From contig NZ_PJND01000008.1 of NCBI RefSeq assembly GCF_002846575.1, forward strand, positions 62,001 through 126,000: a stretch of DNA of 64,000 bases, given 5' to 3'. The position numbers and the translations under genes were made by a program. This DNA is from Flavobacterium lindanitolerans. GTDB taxonomy: Bacteria > Bacteroidota > Bacteroidia > Flavobacteriales > Flavobacteriaceae. Positions 8,507-16,874 of this stretch are shown piece after piece. Each line of letters opens with the position of its first letter. Positions within the stretch are counted from its first letter, which is position 1. The notes under the pieces are model-generated. The model ran no database searches. It had not been told where the DNA came from and saw only the letters and a list, made by a program, of their open reading frames with translations.

Positions 8507-10441
8507 TTAATTCTCCTTTATAAAATTCAGTTTGCTGTGTTTTCTGCTATAGCCAAAGTAAATTGCCAATCCAACTAACAGCCAGATAAAGAAGTAAATC
8601 CAGTTCCAGACACTTAATTCTGCCATCATATACAAACAGCAAATTAATCCCAATAATGGTATGAGTGATAGATTTTGGCGGAATGCCCACACAGCCAGTC
8701 CTACCAAAACGGTAAGGAAAATCCACATTGGTATTTTGTGCTTGAATAAGGCAAAACCTGTTTCATATTTCAAAGATTTATCTATGGGAAGCGATTCTAC
8801 AACGGCAATGTATTCTGTTTCATTTTCCTGAAAATCGCTTAGTATCTGCTCTAAATCCGTAGTCTTATTAAATACCCTTTCTTTATGATTTTCAACCAGG
8901 AATTTATATACTTCTTCCGTTTCAGCTTTATTAAGAGAAGTAACGATGGAAGCCGGACTGTTAATCTGCGGTACATTCGTTATAAAATCCATCGTGTTCT
9001 TTTTGTTGTAGGTAAACGAATAAACAATACCTGCAAGCAGTAAAACAGGAACGATGTATTTGGAATTGATATAAGGCGTTTTGAACTTTCCTCGCGGAAT
9101 ATTTGGTTTGTTCTGCAATACAAGTACACCCGTACAAACAAGTACAAAAGCAAATAATGTTCCTATACTGCACAAATCAGTAACCATGGTCAGATTTAGG
9201 AAAAGAGCCGGAATAGCAACCACGAAACCGGTTACAATGGTTGCAAAGGATGGCGTCTTGAATTTAGGATGCACTCTTGAAAATTTCTGTGGCAACAAAC
9301 CATCGCGGCTCATGCTCATCCAGATTCTTGGCTGTCCCATCTGAAATACCAACAATACGCTGGCCATAGCTACAACGGCACTTACCGCTATAATTCCTGA
9401 CATCCACTTCAAATCCAGCTTTTCAAACACAAAAGCCAAAGGATCACCTACATTCAGGGAATTGTATTTTACCATACCAGTTAATACCAGCGCAATAGCA
9501 ATATACAGAATTGTACATATAATAATAGCCCACATCATTCCTCGCGGAAGATCACGCTGCGGATTCTTACATTCTTCAGCCGTAGTAGAAATAGCGTCAA
9601 AACCAATATAGGCAAAAAACACAGCAGAAACTCCTTTTAGCACGCCATTCACCCCATTTGGTGCAAACGGATTCCAATTTTCCGTATCTACATAAAAAAC
9701 ACCTACAGCAATTACCAAAAGTATGACACATAGCTTGACAACAACCATCAGGTTACTGGCATTTCTGGATTCTTTCATTCCTCTGTATACCAAAGCAGTT
9801 ATCAAAACGATGATGAATAAGGCAGGAATATCTGTTACCAGATGAAAAGAACCTATTACAGGCGAAGTTGCCCAGGCTGTATAAGCATCCTGTAATCCTG
9901 CGTCCAGATTGGCGAATGATTTTCCGCCCTGCATTAAGGCAGTTGCTTCTGCATAGCCGTTAGAAGCTGTGAGATAATCCATCTGTATCCATTGCGGCAG
10001 ATGGAGCCCGCCGCTTTCGAGCAGTCCGGTGAAATAATCACTCCACGATATGGCTACGGTAATATTCCCGATGGCATATTCCATAATCAGTGCCCAACCA
10101 ATAATCCAGGCTATCAATTCCCCAAAAGCAACATAAGAATAAGTATAGGCGCTACCTGAAACAGGCACCATTGAAGCAAATTCAGCATAGGCAAAGGCTG
10201 CAAAACTACAGGCTAAGGCTGTAAACAAGAATAAAAAGATAACTGCCGGACCACCATCAGCACTGGCTTTTCCAATAGTACTGAAAATTCCGGCACCAAC
10301 TATGGCTGCAATTCCAAAAGCCGTCAGGTCTCTGGCTGTCAGGTGTTTTCCTAATGAACTGTGTCCGTCTATTTCGTTTTTTTCAACCTGCTTTAAAATA
10401 TCCTGTACTGTTTTCTTTCTGAATAAACTGGAAAAACTCAT
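8507..10441 (-). CDS. APC superfamily amino acid permease (CAT-like)
   Basis: 644 residues, multi-pass inner-membrane amino acid/polyamine permease. The N-terminal GIAAIVGAGIFSTIG unwound TM1 motif and FFAYIGFDAISTTAEECKNPQRDLPRG are hallmarks of cationic-amino-acid (CAT/YfnA) type transporters. An unusual hydrophilic segment of about 90 residues (NVPQINSPASIV to FALFKHKIP, about 483-570) sits between the last-but-two membrane segments; most relatives have a short loop here. The last two or three TM segments follow it. Substrate cannot be told from sequence. Own promoter (-7 box 10510-10517). Confidence 0.88.
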   Translation of the reverse strand: MSFSSLFRKKTVQDILKQVEKNEIDGHSSLGKHLTARDLTAFGIAAIVGAGIFSTIGKASADGGPAVIFLFLFTALACSFAAFAYAEFASMVPVSGSAYTYSYVAFGELIAWIIGWALIMEYAIGNITVAISWSDYFTGLLESGGLHLPQWIQMDYLTASNGYAEATALMQGGKSFANLDAGLQDAYTAWATSPVIGSFHLVTDIPALFIIVLITALVYRGMKESRNASNLMVVVKLCVILLVIAVGVFYVDTENWNPFAPNGVNGVLKGVSAVFFAYIGFDAISTTAEECKNPQRDLPRGMMWAIIICTILYIAIALVLTGMVKYNSLNVGDPLAFVFEKLDLKWMSGIIAVSAVVAMASVLLVFQMGQPRIWMSMSRDGLLPQKFSRVHPKFKTPSFATIVTGFVVAIPALFLNLTMVTDLCSIGTLFAFVLVCTGVLVLQNKPNIPRGKFKTPYINSKYIVPVLLLAGIVYSFTYNKKNTMDFITNVPQINSPASIVTSLNKAETEEVYKFLVENHKERVFNKTTDLEQILSDFQENETEYIAVVESLPIDKSLKYETGFALFKHKIPMWIFLTVLVGLAVWAFRQNLSLIPLLGLICCLYMMAELSVWNWIYFFIWLLVGLAIYFGYSRKHSKLNFIKEN

Positions 10442-10509
10442 ATATGGAAGTGCGTATTTAATTGATTTTGTGAAGAATCTATTTCTGTGGTTTAAAATTT
10501 AACCAAAAA

Positions 10510-10517
10510 CAAATATA
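10510..10517 (-). promoter_or_regulatory. APC permease promoter -7 box
   Basis: Minus-strand TATATTTG, full TAnnTTTG match, ~69 nt before the start codon. No good -33 seen. Confidence 0.45.
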
Positions 10518-10692
10518 TAAAACCAAACTTAATAATAGGATTTATGAAAAAGAAAAATGCCAAAACTGCGAATTCAATAAAAATAGAAATCAAAAATTAG
10601 AAGATTCTCAGCCTACCCAAAACAATAGCCTTAAACTATCGATAAATAAATATATATAATAATTTTCTATGTGTAAAAGTAAATCATAAGTG

Positions 10693-10700
10693 TAGTTTTG
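10693..10700 (+). promoter_or_regulatory. ahpC promoter -7 box
   Basis: TAGTTTTG, a TAnnTTTG match 37 nt upstream of the ATG; the -33 region is AT-rich without a clear TTG. The surrounding 10442-10737 interval shows nothing else. Confidence 0.55.
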
Positions 10701-10737
10701 CATCAGATAAAAAAATAACTTTTAAACCAAATATATT

Positions 10738-11373
10738 ATGTCATTAGTAGGAAAAAAATTCCCAAGCATTGCAGTAGATGCTATCTCAGAAATGGGTGAT
10801 AATCTAAAAATCAACATTTTTGAAGAAGCAGTAAACAACAACAAAAAAGTATTATTGTTCTGGTATCCAAAAGATTTCACTTTTGTTTGCCCAACAGAAC
10901 TACACGCCTTCCAGGCTGCATTGCCAGAATTTGAAAAAAGAAACACTATCGTAATCGGAGCTTCTTGCGACACTAACGAAGTACACTTTGCATGGTTGAA
11001 TACACCAAAAAGCAACGGGGGAATCGAAGGTGTAACCTATCCTATCTTAGCGGATACTAACCGTAACCTTGCTAACATCCTTGGAATCTTAGACATAGAG
11101 TCTACTAGCTACAGCGAAGAAACAGATTCAGTAATCATCGAAGGTTCAAACGTAACTTACAGAGCTACTTATTTGATTGATGAGACAGGAAAAATCTTCC
11201 ACGAAAGCGTAAACGATATGCCGTTGGGAAGAAACGTTGCTGAATACTTAAGACTAGTTGATGCTTATACTCACGTACAAACTAAAGGTGAAGTATGTCC
11301 TGCTAACTGGGAAGAAGGAAAAGAAGCGATGTTCGCTACAAGAGAAGGTGTTGCTTCTTACCTGAATAACTAA
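10738..11373 (+). CDS. ahpC: Peroxiredoxin, AhpC-type 2-Cys
   Basis: 211 residues. Reduces H2O2 and alkyl hydroperoxides in the cytoplasm. Peroxidatic C51 lies in FTFVCPTELHAFQ, and resolving C187 in GEVCPANWEEGKEAM, the pair expected of a typical 2-Cys Prx; C77 is extra. Followed by a thioredoxin-like gene and a small acidic protein gene in the same direction, so a peroxide-defence operon in which the thioredoxin may serve as reductant (there is no AhpF nearby). A long perfect hairpin separates it from the next gene. Confidence 0.95.
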   Translation: MSLVGKKFPSIAVDAISEMGDNLKINIFEEAVNNNKKVLLFWYPKDFTFVCPTELHAFQAALPEFEKRNTIVIGASCDTNEVHFAWLNTPKSNGGIEGVTYPILADTNRNLANILGILDIESTSYSEETDSVIIEGSNVTYRATYLIDETGKIFHESVNDMPLGRNVAEYLRLVDAYTHVQTKGEVCPANWEEGKEAMFATREGVASYLNN

Positions 11374-11383
11374 TAACAATTTC

Positions 11384-11420
11384 AATTGCCGTCTTTATGA
11401 CATTATTAAAGACGGCAATT
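11384..11420 (+). other. Perfect 14-bp stem-loop between ahpC and the thioredoxin gene
   Basis: aattgccgtcttta (11384-11397) and its exact complement (11407-11420) enclose a 9-nt loop. No U-run follows, so it is more likely an mRNA-stability or processing element that lets ahpC outrank the downstream genes than a full terminator. Confidence 0.7.
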
Positions 11421-11443
11421 TATAAACACAAAAAAAGATTGCT

Positions 11444-11752
11444 ATGTTAATTGATTTAAACGAAGACACACTACAGAATTTAGTAAATTCTAATGAAAAA
11501 GTTGTCGTGCAATATTCTGCTTCCTGGTGTGGAAACTGCCGTATCATGAAGCCAAAATTCAAAAAACTGGCTTCAGAAAACGAAAATATCACTTTCGTTT
11601 TGGTAGATGCTGAAAATTCACCGGAATCCAGAAAATTAGCCAACGTTTCCAATCTGCCTACTTTTGCGACTTTCGTAAACGGACAGTTGGTAAACCAGAC
11701 ACAAACTAATAAAGCAGAAGTTTTATCAGAATTGGTAAATGAAATAGCTTAA
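11444..11752 (+). CDS. Thioredoxin family protein
   Basis: 102 residues, one thioredoxin fold, cytoplasmic (no signal peptide). Active site WCGNC with C29 and C32 replaces the classical WCGPC; cis-Pro is in NLPTFATF. Lies 70 bp after ahpC and 30 bp before the next small gene. The likely role is reducing AhpC or other thiol peroxidases; the altered CGNC dipeptide should shift its redox potential relative to TrxA. Confidence 0.9.
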   Translation: MLIDLNEDTLQNLVNSNEKVVVQYSASWCGNCRIMKPKFKKLASENENITFVLVDAENSPESRKLANVSNLPTFATFVNGQLVNQTQTNKAEVLSELVNEIA

Positions 11753-11782
11753 TTGAACCATTAAAAATTTAAGAAATCAAAC

Positions 11783-12040
11783 ATGAAATTACCCGTTATC
11801 AAACATCTGACTCAATTTATTGAAGAAAATGACCAGGATTATATAATTGAAACCATCGAAGTGCTTGAAGCTTTGACCGAAGTCCCGTCACTCAAGGATG
11901 AAGAACTGGATGTTATCGGGGAATTGATTTCTAATATGTACGGTGCTCTTGAAGTCAATAAGATGATTAAAGACGGTACAGATAAAAAGGAAGCGCTCAA
12001 TAAGTTTATGCAGCGGGTTCTTGGCTCCATTGACAAATAA
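11783..12040 (+). CDS. Conserved small acidic protein of the ahpC operon
   Basis: 85 residues, helical and acidic, no Cys, no TM. The pattern LPVIKHLTQFIEENDQDYI...LEALTEVPSLKDEELDVIGELISNMYGALEV looks like a small helical bundle. I recall the same gene following AhpC/Trx in other Flavobacteria (a DUF family), but its function is unknown. Third gene of the peroxide operon; a terminator follows. Confidence 0.85.
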   Translation: MKLPVIKHLTQFIEENDQDYIIETIEVLEALTEVPSLKDEELDVIGELISNMYGALEVNKMIKDGTDKKEALNKFMQRVLGSIDK

Positions 12041-12063
12041 ATCCTTTTTGCCTTATAAAATTT

Positions 12064-12088
12064 GCTCTCTTTACGGGGGCTTTTTTTT
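12064..12088 (+). terminator. Terminator of the ahpC operon
   Basis: GCTCTC (12064-12069) / GGGGGC (12075-12080) with G·U pairs, then eight T. Confidence 0.6.
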
Positions 12089-12135
12089 GTTTATTACTTC
12101 TGTATTTTCATAAAGTGCTACAATAGTTTTTAAAG

Positions 12136-12166
12136 TTTGAAATGTTCCTAAAAAACAATATGTTTG
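12136..12166 (+). promoter_or_regulatory. Near-perfect promoter TTTG-N19-TATGTTTG
   Basis: -33 TTTG at 12136-12139, 19-nt spacer, -7 TATGTTTG at 12159-12166: the best match to the Bacteroidota consensus in this window. No large gene lies downstream, only a putative structured RNA with two tiny reading frames. Confidence 0.75.
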
Positions 12167-12197
12167 TAGGGTAAGCTTAGAAAGTTTCTTTTTTGTT

Positions 12198-12326
12198 ATG
12201 ACAGGTGAAATGTTTCCAATAAAAAGTTTTTCTATTCTACAGATACCGCATCTTGTAGAGTCCGGCTATTTGATGGCTGACAAGTCTCTAATCCGTAAAT
12301 CCAAAATCATCTTCCCGAATTTATAA
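12198..12326 (+). CDS. Possible 42-codon leader ORF
   Basis: Encodes a 42-residue peptide starting MTGEMFPIKSFSI and ending KIIFPNL, about 25 nt after the predicted transcription start. Its TAA (12324-12326) overlaps the first base pairs of the hairpin at 12325, so a terminating ribosome would contact the structured region. No similarity recognised; it may be a translated leader or a chance open frame. Confidence 0.3.
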   Translation: MTGEMFPIKSFSILQIPHLVESGYLMADKSLIRKSKIIFPNL

Positions 12327-12479
12327 GCACCCGCGAGTGTGCTTAAAAACCTGAATCTATACCGCTAAATTTTTAGTGGGCATTGCTATGCCCGCCGCTT
12401 ACTCGCAGGTATATTTTTCTATAGGTTTTAATTCCCCTGATACAAGAATTTTATTTCAAAACATTTAAAAGTTATTATC

Positions 12480-12587
12480 ATGGCTAAAGGAAAAAATTTA
12501 AAAGCTCCGACTGTTGATTTAAAAGAAAAGAAACAAGAAAAAATAAAACAAAAATTAGAAGCTAAACAAAATCGTAAGCGCAAATAA
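12480..12587 (+). CDS. Small basic protein, 35 residues
   Basis: MAKGKNLKAPTVDLKEKK... ending KQNRKRK; 35 residues, roughly half Lys/Arg, no hydrophobic core, so probably disordered and nucleic-acid binding. The N-terminus recalls the lysine-rich leader of some Bacteroidota cold-shock-domain proteins, but no CSD follows. Followed 14 nt later by a strong terminator and preceded by the structured leader, which supports a real gene. Function unknown. Confidence 0.55.
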   Translation: MAKGKNLKAPTVDLKEKKQEKIKQKLEAKQNRKRK

Positions 12588-12601
12588 ATAATTCTGTCCA
12601 A

Positions 12602-12629
12602 AGCCCATTGCTGTTGCAATGGGCTTTTT
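12602..12629 (+). terminator. Strong intrinsic terminator
   Basis: 10-bp perfect stem AGCCCATTGC (12602-12611)/GCAATGGGCT (12616-12625) plus T-run. Confidence 0.9.
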
Positions 12630-12784
12630 ATATTGACTCACTGCTACAAACCTGAATTGAAAGCAGCTCTATATCATCAATTCAAACATTTCAAATCACT
12701 TTTCTAGCCGTCACCAAATCCCCGCCGGTTCCATATACCATGAGAGTTTTTTAACATCACTCCTTTTAACAAATATATTTTTCA

Positions 12785-12792
12785 TACTTTTG
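12785..12792 (+). promoter_or_regulatory. tpx promoter -7 box
   Basis: TACTTTTG, matching TAnnTTTG, 22 nt before the ATG at 12814. Its position makes the in-frame ATG at 12790 an impossible start. Confidence 0.6.
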
Positions 12793-12813
12793 AACCTTAT
12801 AAAATTTAAAAAA

Positions 12814-13311
12814 ATGGCAGCAGTAACATTAGGAGGAAATCCAATAAAAATAAGCGGTGAGTTACCTAAAGTAGGTTCAAAAGCACCTGATTTCAAATTA
12901 GTAAATAAAGATTTAGGCGTTGTATCCCTATCTGATTTTGCAGGAAAAAAATTAGTGCTGAACATTTTCCCTAGTATCGATACAGCCACTTGTGCTACTT
13001 CTGTCAGAAGTTTTAATGCTAAGGCAAGCAGTTTGGAGAATACTACTGTACTTTGTATTTCAAGAGACCTTCCATTTGCTCAGAAACGATTCTGTGGTGC
13101 TGAAGGACTGGATAATGTAATCTGTCTTTCTGATTTCAGAGATGGAAGTTTTGGAAAAACCTACGGATTGGAAATTGCAGATAGCGCTTTGCAAGGCCTG
13201 CACTCCCGTGTGGTTATTGTTCTTGACGAAAACGGTACTGTGCTGCATACAGAACAGGTTTCTGAAATTGCCAACGAGCCGGATTATGAAAGTGCATTGG
13301 CCGTACTTTAA
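12814..13311 (+). CDS. tpx: Thiol peroxidase Tpx
   Basis: 165 residues, atypical 2-Cys peroxiredoxin. Peroxidatic C60 in [14 protein letters not shown] and resolving C94 in [10 protein letters not shown] align with C61/C95 of E. coli Tpx. Reduces lipid and alkyl hydroperoxides with thioredoxin. Start chosen at [10 protein letters not shown] because of the promoter box; family members begin this way. Followed 14 nt later by dgkA-like gene, so the two may be co-transcribed although not functionally linked. Confidence 0.95.
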   Translation: MAAVTLGGNPIKISGELPKVGSKAPDFKLVNKDLGVVSLSDFAGKKLVLNIFPSIDTATCATSVRSFNAKASSLENTTVLCISRDLPFAQKRFCGAEGLDNVICLSDFRDGSFGKTYGLEIADSALQGLHSRVVIVLDENGTVLHTEQVSEIANEPDYESALAVL

Positions 13312-13325
13312 ATTATAATACAAAT

Positions 13326-13700
13326 ATGAAGACAGACCATTCTTTTGTAACCGGGCGGCTAAAAAGTTTTAAATATGCCATTCGTGGTGCTTACAAACTA
13401 ATTTCAACCGAACATAGCGTTATGGTCCAATTCTTTCTGGGAATTGCAATCACAATTGCCGGATTCTATTTTAATATTTCCAAAACGGAATGGCTATTCC
13501 AGACAATGGCAATTGGGCTGGTCTTAAGTATCGAAGGATTGAATACGGCTGTGGAAAAAATAGCCGATTTTATTCATCCCAATTTTCATGATAAAATTGG
13601 TTTTATAAAGGATGTTGCTGCCGGAGCCGTGTTTTTTGCTGCGGTAGCCGCCATCGCTGTCGGCCTCATTATATATATACCGAAATTTCAAAATTTGTAG
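13326..13700 (+). CDS. dgkA: Diacylglycerol/undecaprenol kinase family protein
   Basis: 124 residues, three TM segments, DgkA family. Conserved core: RGAYKLISTEHSVMVQ (N-terminal amphipathic part), LVLSIEGLNTAVEKIADF (EGxNTAxE active site) and KIGFIKDVAAGAVF. The enzyme phosphorylates diacylglycerol or, in most non-enterobacteria, undecaprenol, recycling the cell-wall lipid carrier. Located directly before ftsK and after tpx. Confidence 0.9.
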   Translation: MKTDHSFVTGRLKSFKYAIRGAYKLISTEHSVMVQFFLGIAITIAGFYFNISKTEWLFQTMAIGLVLSIEGLNTAVEKIADFIHPNFHDKIGFIKDVAAGAVFFAAVAAIAVGLIIYIPKFQNL

Positions 13701-13740
13701 AAAATTTATTTATTTTTACATCTAATCATCTCCTCTTTTA

Positions 13741-16221
13741 ATGGCTAAAACGACAAAAAAAGAAACTCCCGGCAAAAAGGATTCTCAATCTTCTGAGAAG
13801 AAAACCTGGAAATTGACAAGACAACACAAAGTAATCTTCGGAGCTTTATTAGTCTTGTTTTCTGTTGCCCTTTTGCTGGCTTTTATATCCTTTTTCTTAT
13901 ACGGTCAATATGACCAGAGCGCTGTAGATGCATTGGCAGACCGTTCAGTAGAAGTTCAGAACTGGTTAGGGAAATTTGGTGCTTACCTTGCCAATTTATT
14001 CTTATACCAGGGATTTGGTGTAGCCTCATTTCTTTTGGTACGCTTATTCTTCATAACCGGAATGTACCTTATTCTGGATTTGCCGGTAAAAAAACTTAAA
14101 AACACCTGGTTTTGGGATTTGTTTGCCATTATCATCATTTCCATATTATTTGGATTCTTTGCCGATTTCCTACCTGAACTGGGAGGTGTTATTGGCTTTG
14201 AAATGAATCTTTTCATGCAGGATTATCTTGGAAAAGCAGGTACCCTACTCCTATTGGTTTTTGGATTGCTTGTTTACCTGATTTTCAAAATGAAAGTTTC
14301 GCCGGATGCTATCAAAAACTATTTCGAGGAAAAAAAGAGAAAAGCAGAAGAAAGAGCCGTGGCCGAATCTGTTGCAGCTCCTGTAGCCGTACAGGAACTG
14401 ACAGACGAAATTTTGGAAGAGGATATTATCGAAGAAGAAGATATTATTGAAGAAGAGGATGAGGAAATTGAAGAACCTACCCTAAAACCGCTTTCCCAAT
14501 TTGAAATCAATAAGGAAGCGTTAAAACCTACCATCAATAATCCTTCACATATTACTATCGAGCCAATCGTCAAACCTCCGGTAGCTCCGGTACATTCGCA
14601 CGAACCGGAAATTATAGAAACAAACGACGACGCTTTCGTAATTGAAAAATTTGCCGATGAAGATACGGTTATAGAAAACCTGGCTTCAAAATTAGTTGCC
14701 GATTTTGGAGAATTCGACCCTACTTTAGACCTGTCGAATTACAAATTCCCAACACTGGACCTCCTGAAAGAATATTCAAATGGTGGAATTACAATCAATC
14801 AGGAAGAGCTTGAAGAAAACAAAAACAGGATTGTTGAAACCTTACGAAACTATAAAATAGAAATTGCCCAAATCAAAGCTACGGTTGGTCCTTCTGTAAC
14901 ATTATATGAAATTGTTCCGGAAGCCGGTATCCGAATTTCAAAAATCAAAAGCTTGGAAGACGATATTGCCTTATCATTATCTGCTTTGGGAATCCGTATC
15001 ATTGCGCCAATTCCGGGAAAAGGAACTATTGGTATCGAAGTGCCTAATAAGAATCCGACTATGGTTTCTATGAAAAGCGTTATTGGGGCTGCAAAATTCC
15101 AGGAAGCTGAAATGGAACTTCCTATTGCACTTGGTAAAACAATTTCCAACGAAACATTTGTTGTCGATTTGGCAAAAATGCCTCACCTTTTAATGGCGGG
15201 TGCTACCGGACAAGGAAAATCTGTCGGTTTAAATGCCGTATTGACATCATTGCTTTACAAGAAACACCCGGCGGAAGTAAAATTTGTTTTGGTAGACCCT
15301 AAAAAAGTCGAGCTTACGCTATTCAATAAGATTGAACGCCATTACCTGGCCAAACTTCCTGATACGGAAGAAGCCATCATAACCGATAATGCCAAAGTAA
15401 TCAATACGCTAAATTCTCTTTGCGTTGAAATGGATAACCGTTATTCTTTATTAAAAGACGCGATGGTGCGTAATATTAAAGAATACAACGAAAAGTTTAA
15501 GTTAAGAAAATTAAATCCTGAAAACGGACACCGGTTTTTGCCTTATATCGTTTTGGTCGTCGATGAATTTGCCGACCTTATTATGACAGCTGGCAAGGAA
15601 GTCGAAACTCCTATTGCAAGACTGGCACAGTTGGCAAGGGCCATCGGAATCCATTTGATTATTGCAACGCAACGACCATCGGTTAACGTTATTACTGGTA
15701 TAATCAAAGCGAACTTCCCTGCAAGGATTGCTTTCCGTGTTACTTCAAAAATCGATTCCAGAACTATTCTGGACACTCAGGGTGCCGACCAGCTTATTGG
15801 ACGTGGAGATTTACTATATACCAACGGAAACGATGTAATCCGTGTGCAGTGTGCTTTTGTAGACACTCCGGAAGTAGAAAAAATTACTGAATTTATAGGT
15901 GCACAAAAAGCCTATCCTAACGCATACCTGCTTCCCGAGTACATCGGAGAAGAAAATGGCATTAAACTTGATGTGGATATTAGCGAAAGAGATTCCATGT
16001 TCAGGGAAGCTGCCGAAATCATTGTTACAGCACAGCAAGGTTCAGCCTCCCTATTACAGCGCAAGCTGAAACTGGGTTATAACCGTGCCGGAAGATTAAT
16101 TGATCAATTGGAAGCCGCCGGAATTGTTGGCCCTTTTGAAGGAAGTAAAGCCAGAACCGTTAATATTCCTGACTTGAATTCTCTTGACCAATTCTTTAAC
16201 AATGAGCAAAATGATTTTTAA
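13741..16221 (+). CDS. ftsK: DNA translocase FtsK
   Basis: 826 residues. N-terminal membrane domain (about 1-200, four TM segments from ~30 to ~180), acidic linker (about 215-250, runs of Glu/Asp and Ile), then the alpha/beta motor: Walker A GATGQGKSVGLN at ~487-498 and Walker B VLVVDEFADL near 605, followed by RIAFRVTSKIDSRTILD, and a C-terminal gamma winged-helix (LLQRKLKLGYNRAGRLIDQLEAAGIVGP) that reads KOPS-type sequences. It pumps chromosome ends to dif for XerCD resolution at septation. The stop at 16219-16221 is one base before the next ATG. Confidence 0.96.
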   Translation: MAKTTKKETPGKKDSQSSEKKTWKLTRQHKVIFGALLVLFSVALLLAFISFFLYGQYDQSAVDALADRSVEVQNWLGKFGAYLANLFLYQGFGVASFLLVRLFFITGMYLILDLPVKKLKNTWFWDLFAIIIISILFGFFADFLPELGGVIGFEMNLFMQDYLGKAGTLLLLVFGLLVYLIFKMKVSPDAIKNYFEEKKRKAEERAVAESVAAPVAVQELTDEILEEDIIEEEDIIEEEDEEIEEPTLKPLSQFEINKEALKPTINNPSHITIEPIVKPPVAPVHSHEPEIIETNDDAFVIEKFADEDTVIENLASKLVADFGEFDPTLDLSNYKFPTLDLLKEYSNGGITINQEELEENKNRIVETLRNYKIEIAQIKATVGPSVTLYEIVPEAGIRISKIKSLEDDIALSLSALGIRIIAPIPGKGTIGIEVPNKNPTMVSMKSVIGAAKFQEAEMELPIALGKTISNETFVVDLAKMPHLLMAGATGQGKSVGLNAVLTSLLYKKHPAEVKFVLVDPKKVELTLFNKIERHYLAKLPDTEEAIITDNAKVINTLNSLCVEMDNRYSLLKDAMVRNIKEYNEKFKLRKLNPENGHRFLPYIVLVVDEFADLIMTAGKEVETPIARLAQLARAIGIHLIIATQRPSVNVITGIIKANFPARIAFRVTSKIDSRTILDTQGADQLIGRGDLLYTNGNDVIRVQCAFVDTPEVEKITEFIGAQKAYPNAYLLPEYIGEENGIKLDVDISERDSMFREAAEIIVTAQQGSASLLQRKLKLGYNRAGRLIDQLEAAGIVGPFEGSKARTVNIPDLNSLDQFFNNEQNDF

Positions 16222-16222
16222 A

Positions 16223-16867
16223 ATGAAAAGGTTATTACCCGTTATTGCATTATTTTTTATCTCCTTTACTATTCAGGCGCAGAACAGCCAAAAAGCCAGA
16301 AATCTGCTGGATGAAGTATCTGCCAAAGTAAAAAGCTATGATAATATTGCTATTGACTTTAAATATTCCCTTACCAATCCAAAAGAAAACCTAAATCAGG
16401 AAAGCAAAGGAAATGTTATCATGCAGGGCAATAAATATGTCCTGAACTTCATGGGAGTGACCAAAATCTATGACGGAAAAAAAATATATAATATTGTTCC
16501 CGAAGATGAAGAAATAAGCATTTCAAAATTTGACGAAAATGAAGAAGATGCCGTAACACCATCCAAAATGCTGACATTTTTCAATCACGGATTCAAATAT
16601 TCCTGGGATATCCTGCAAAACGTTCGCGGTAGAAAAATCCAATATGTGAAGCTGGTTCCAACAAGTTCTAAAGACGAAAGAAAAGAAATCTATTTGGGTA
16701 TTGATGTTCAGACTAAACACATCTACAATCTTATGGAAATAGGAAAGAACGGATCAAAAACTACAATCACTGTTAATTCTTTTAAAACCAATCAGCCATT
16801 ATCAAAAAATCAATTTACCTTTGCGGAAAGTAAATACCCTAATTACTATATCAACAAACTAGATTGA
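16223..16867 (+). CDS. lolA: LolA-like outer-membrane lipoprotein carrier
   Basis: 214 residues with signal peptide MKRLLPVIALFFISFTIQAQ, hence periplasmic. The fold-defining pieces (ARNLLDEVSAKVKSYDNIAIDFKYSL, GKKIYNIVPEDEEISISKF, TVNSFKTNQPLSKNQFTF) match the LolA/LolB-like family found after ftsK in Flavobacteria. It would shuttle lipoproteins across the periplasm. In-frame ATGs at 16184, 16202 and 16211 overlap ftsK; 16223 gives the best signal peptide and abuts the ftsK stop. Confidence 0.85.
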   Translation: MKRLLPVIALFFISFTIQAQNSQKARNLLDEVSAKVKSYDNIAIDFKYSLTNPKENLNQESKGNVIMQGNKYVLNFMGVTKIYDGKKIYNIVPEDEEISISKFDENEEDAVTPSKMLTFFNHGFKYSWDILQNVRGRKIQYVKLVPTSSKDERKEIYLGIDVQTKHIYNLMEIGKNGSKTTITVNSFKTNQPLSKNQFTFAESKYPNYYINKLD

Positions 16868-16874
16868 TACATCG

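Larger units (their letters stand above)
12173..12629 (+). ncRNA. Putative structured RNA / leader transcript of unknown class
   Basis: Predicted transcript from the promoter at 12136-12166 to the terminator at 12602-12629. A dense structure is visible at 12325-12413: hairpin AAGCAC (12325-12330)/GTGCTT (12339-12344) whose loop GCGAGT (12333-12338) can pair with ACTCGC (12401-12406), making a pseudoknot; a closing stem TATACC (12358-12363)/GGTATA (12408-12413); inside it CTAA/TTAG (near 12365-12376) and GGGCAT (12378-12383)/ATGCCC (12388-12393). I do not recognise this as a named riboswitch, ribozyme, 6S RNA or tmRNA. It could be a regulatory leader for the 35-codon gene or an independent RNA. 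Confidence 0.5.

Noticed and set aside
12325..12413. Known ribozyme or riboswitch (hammerhead, twister, fluoride, cobalamin)
   Set aside because: None of the conserved core sequences I know for these classes is present; left as unknown structure.
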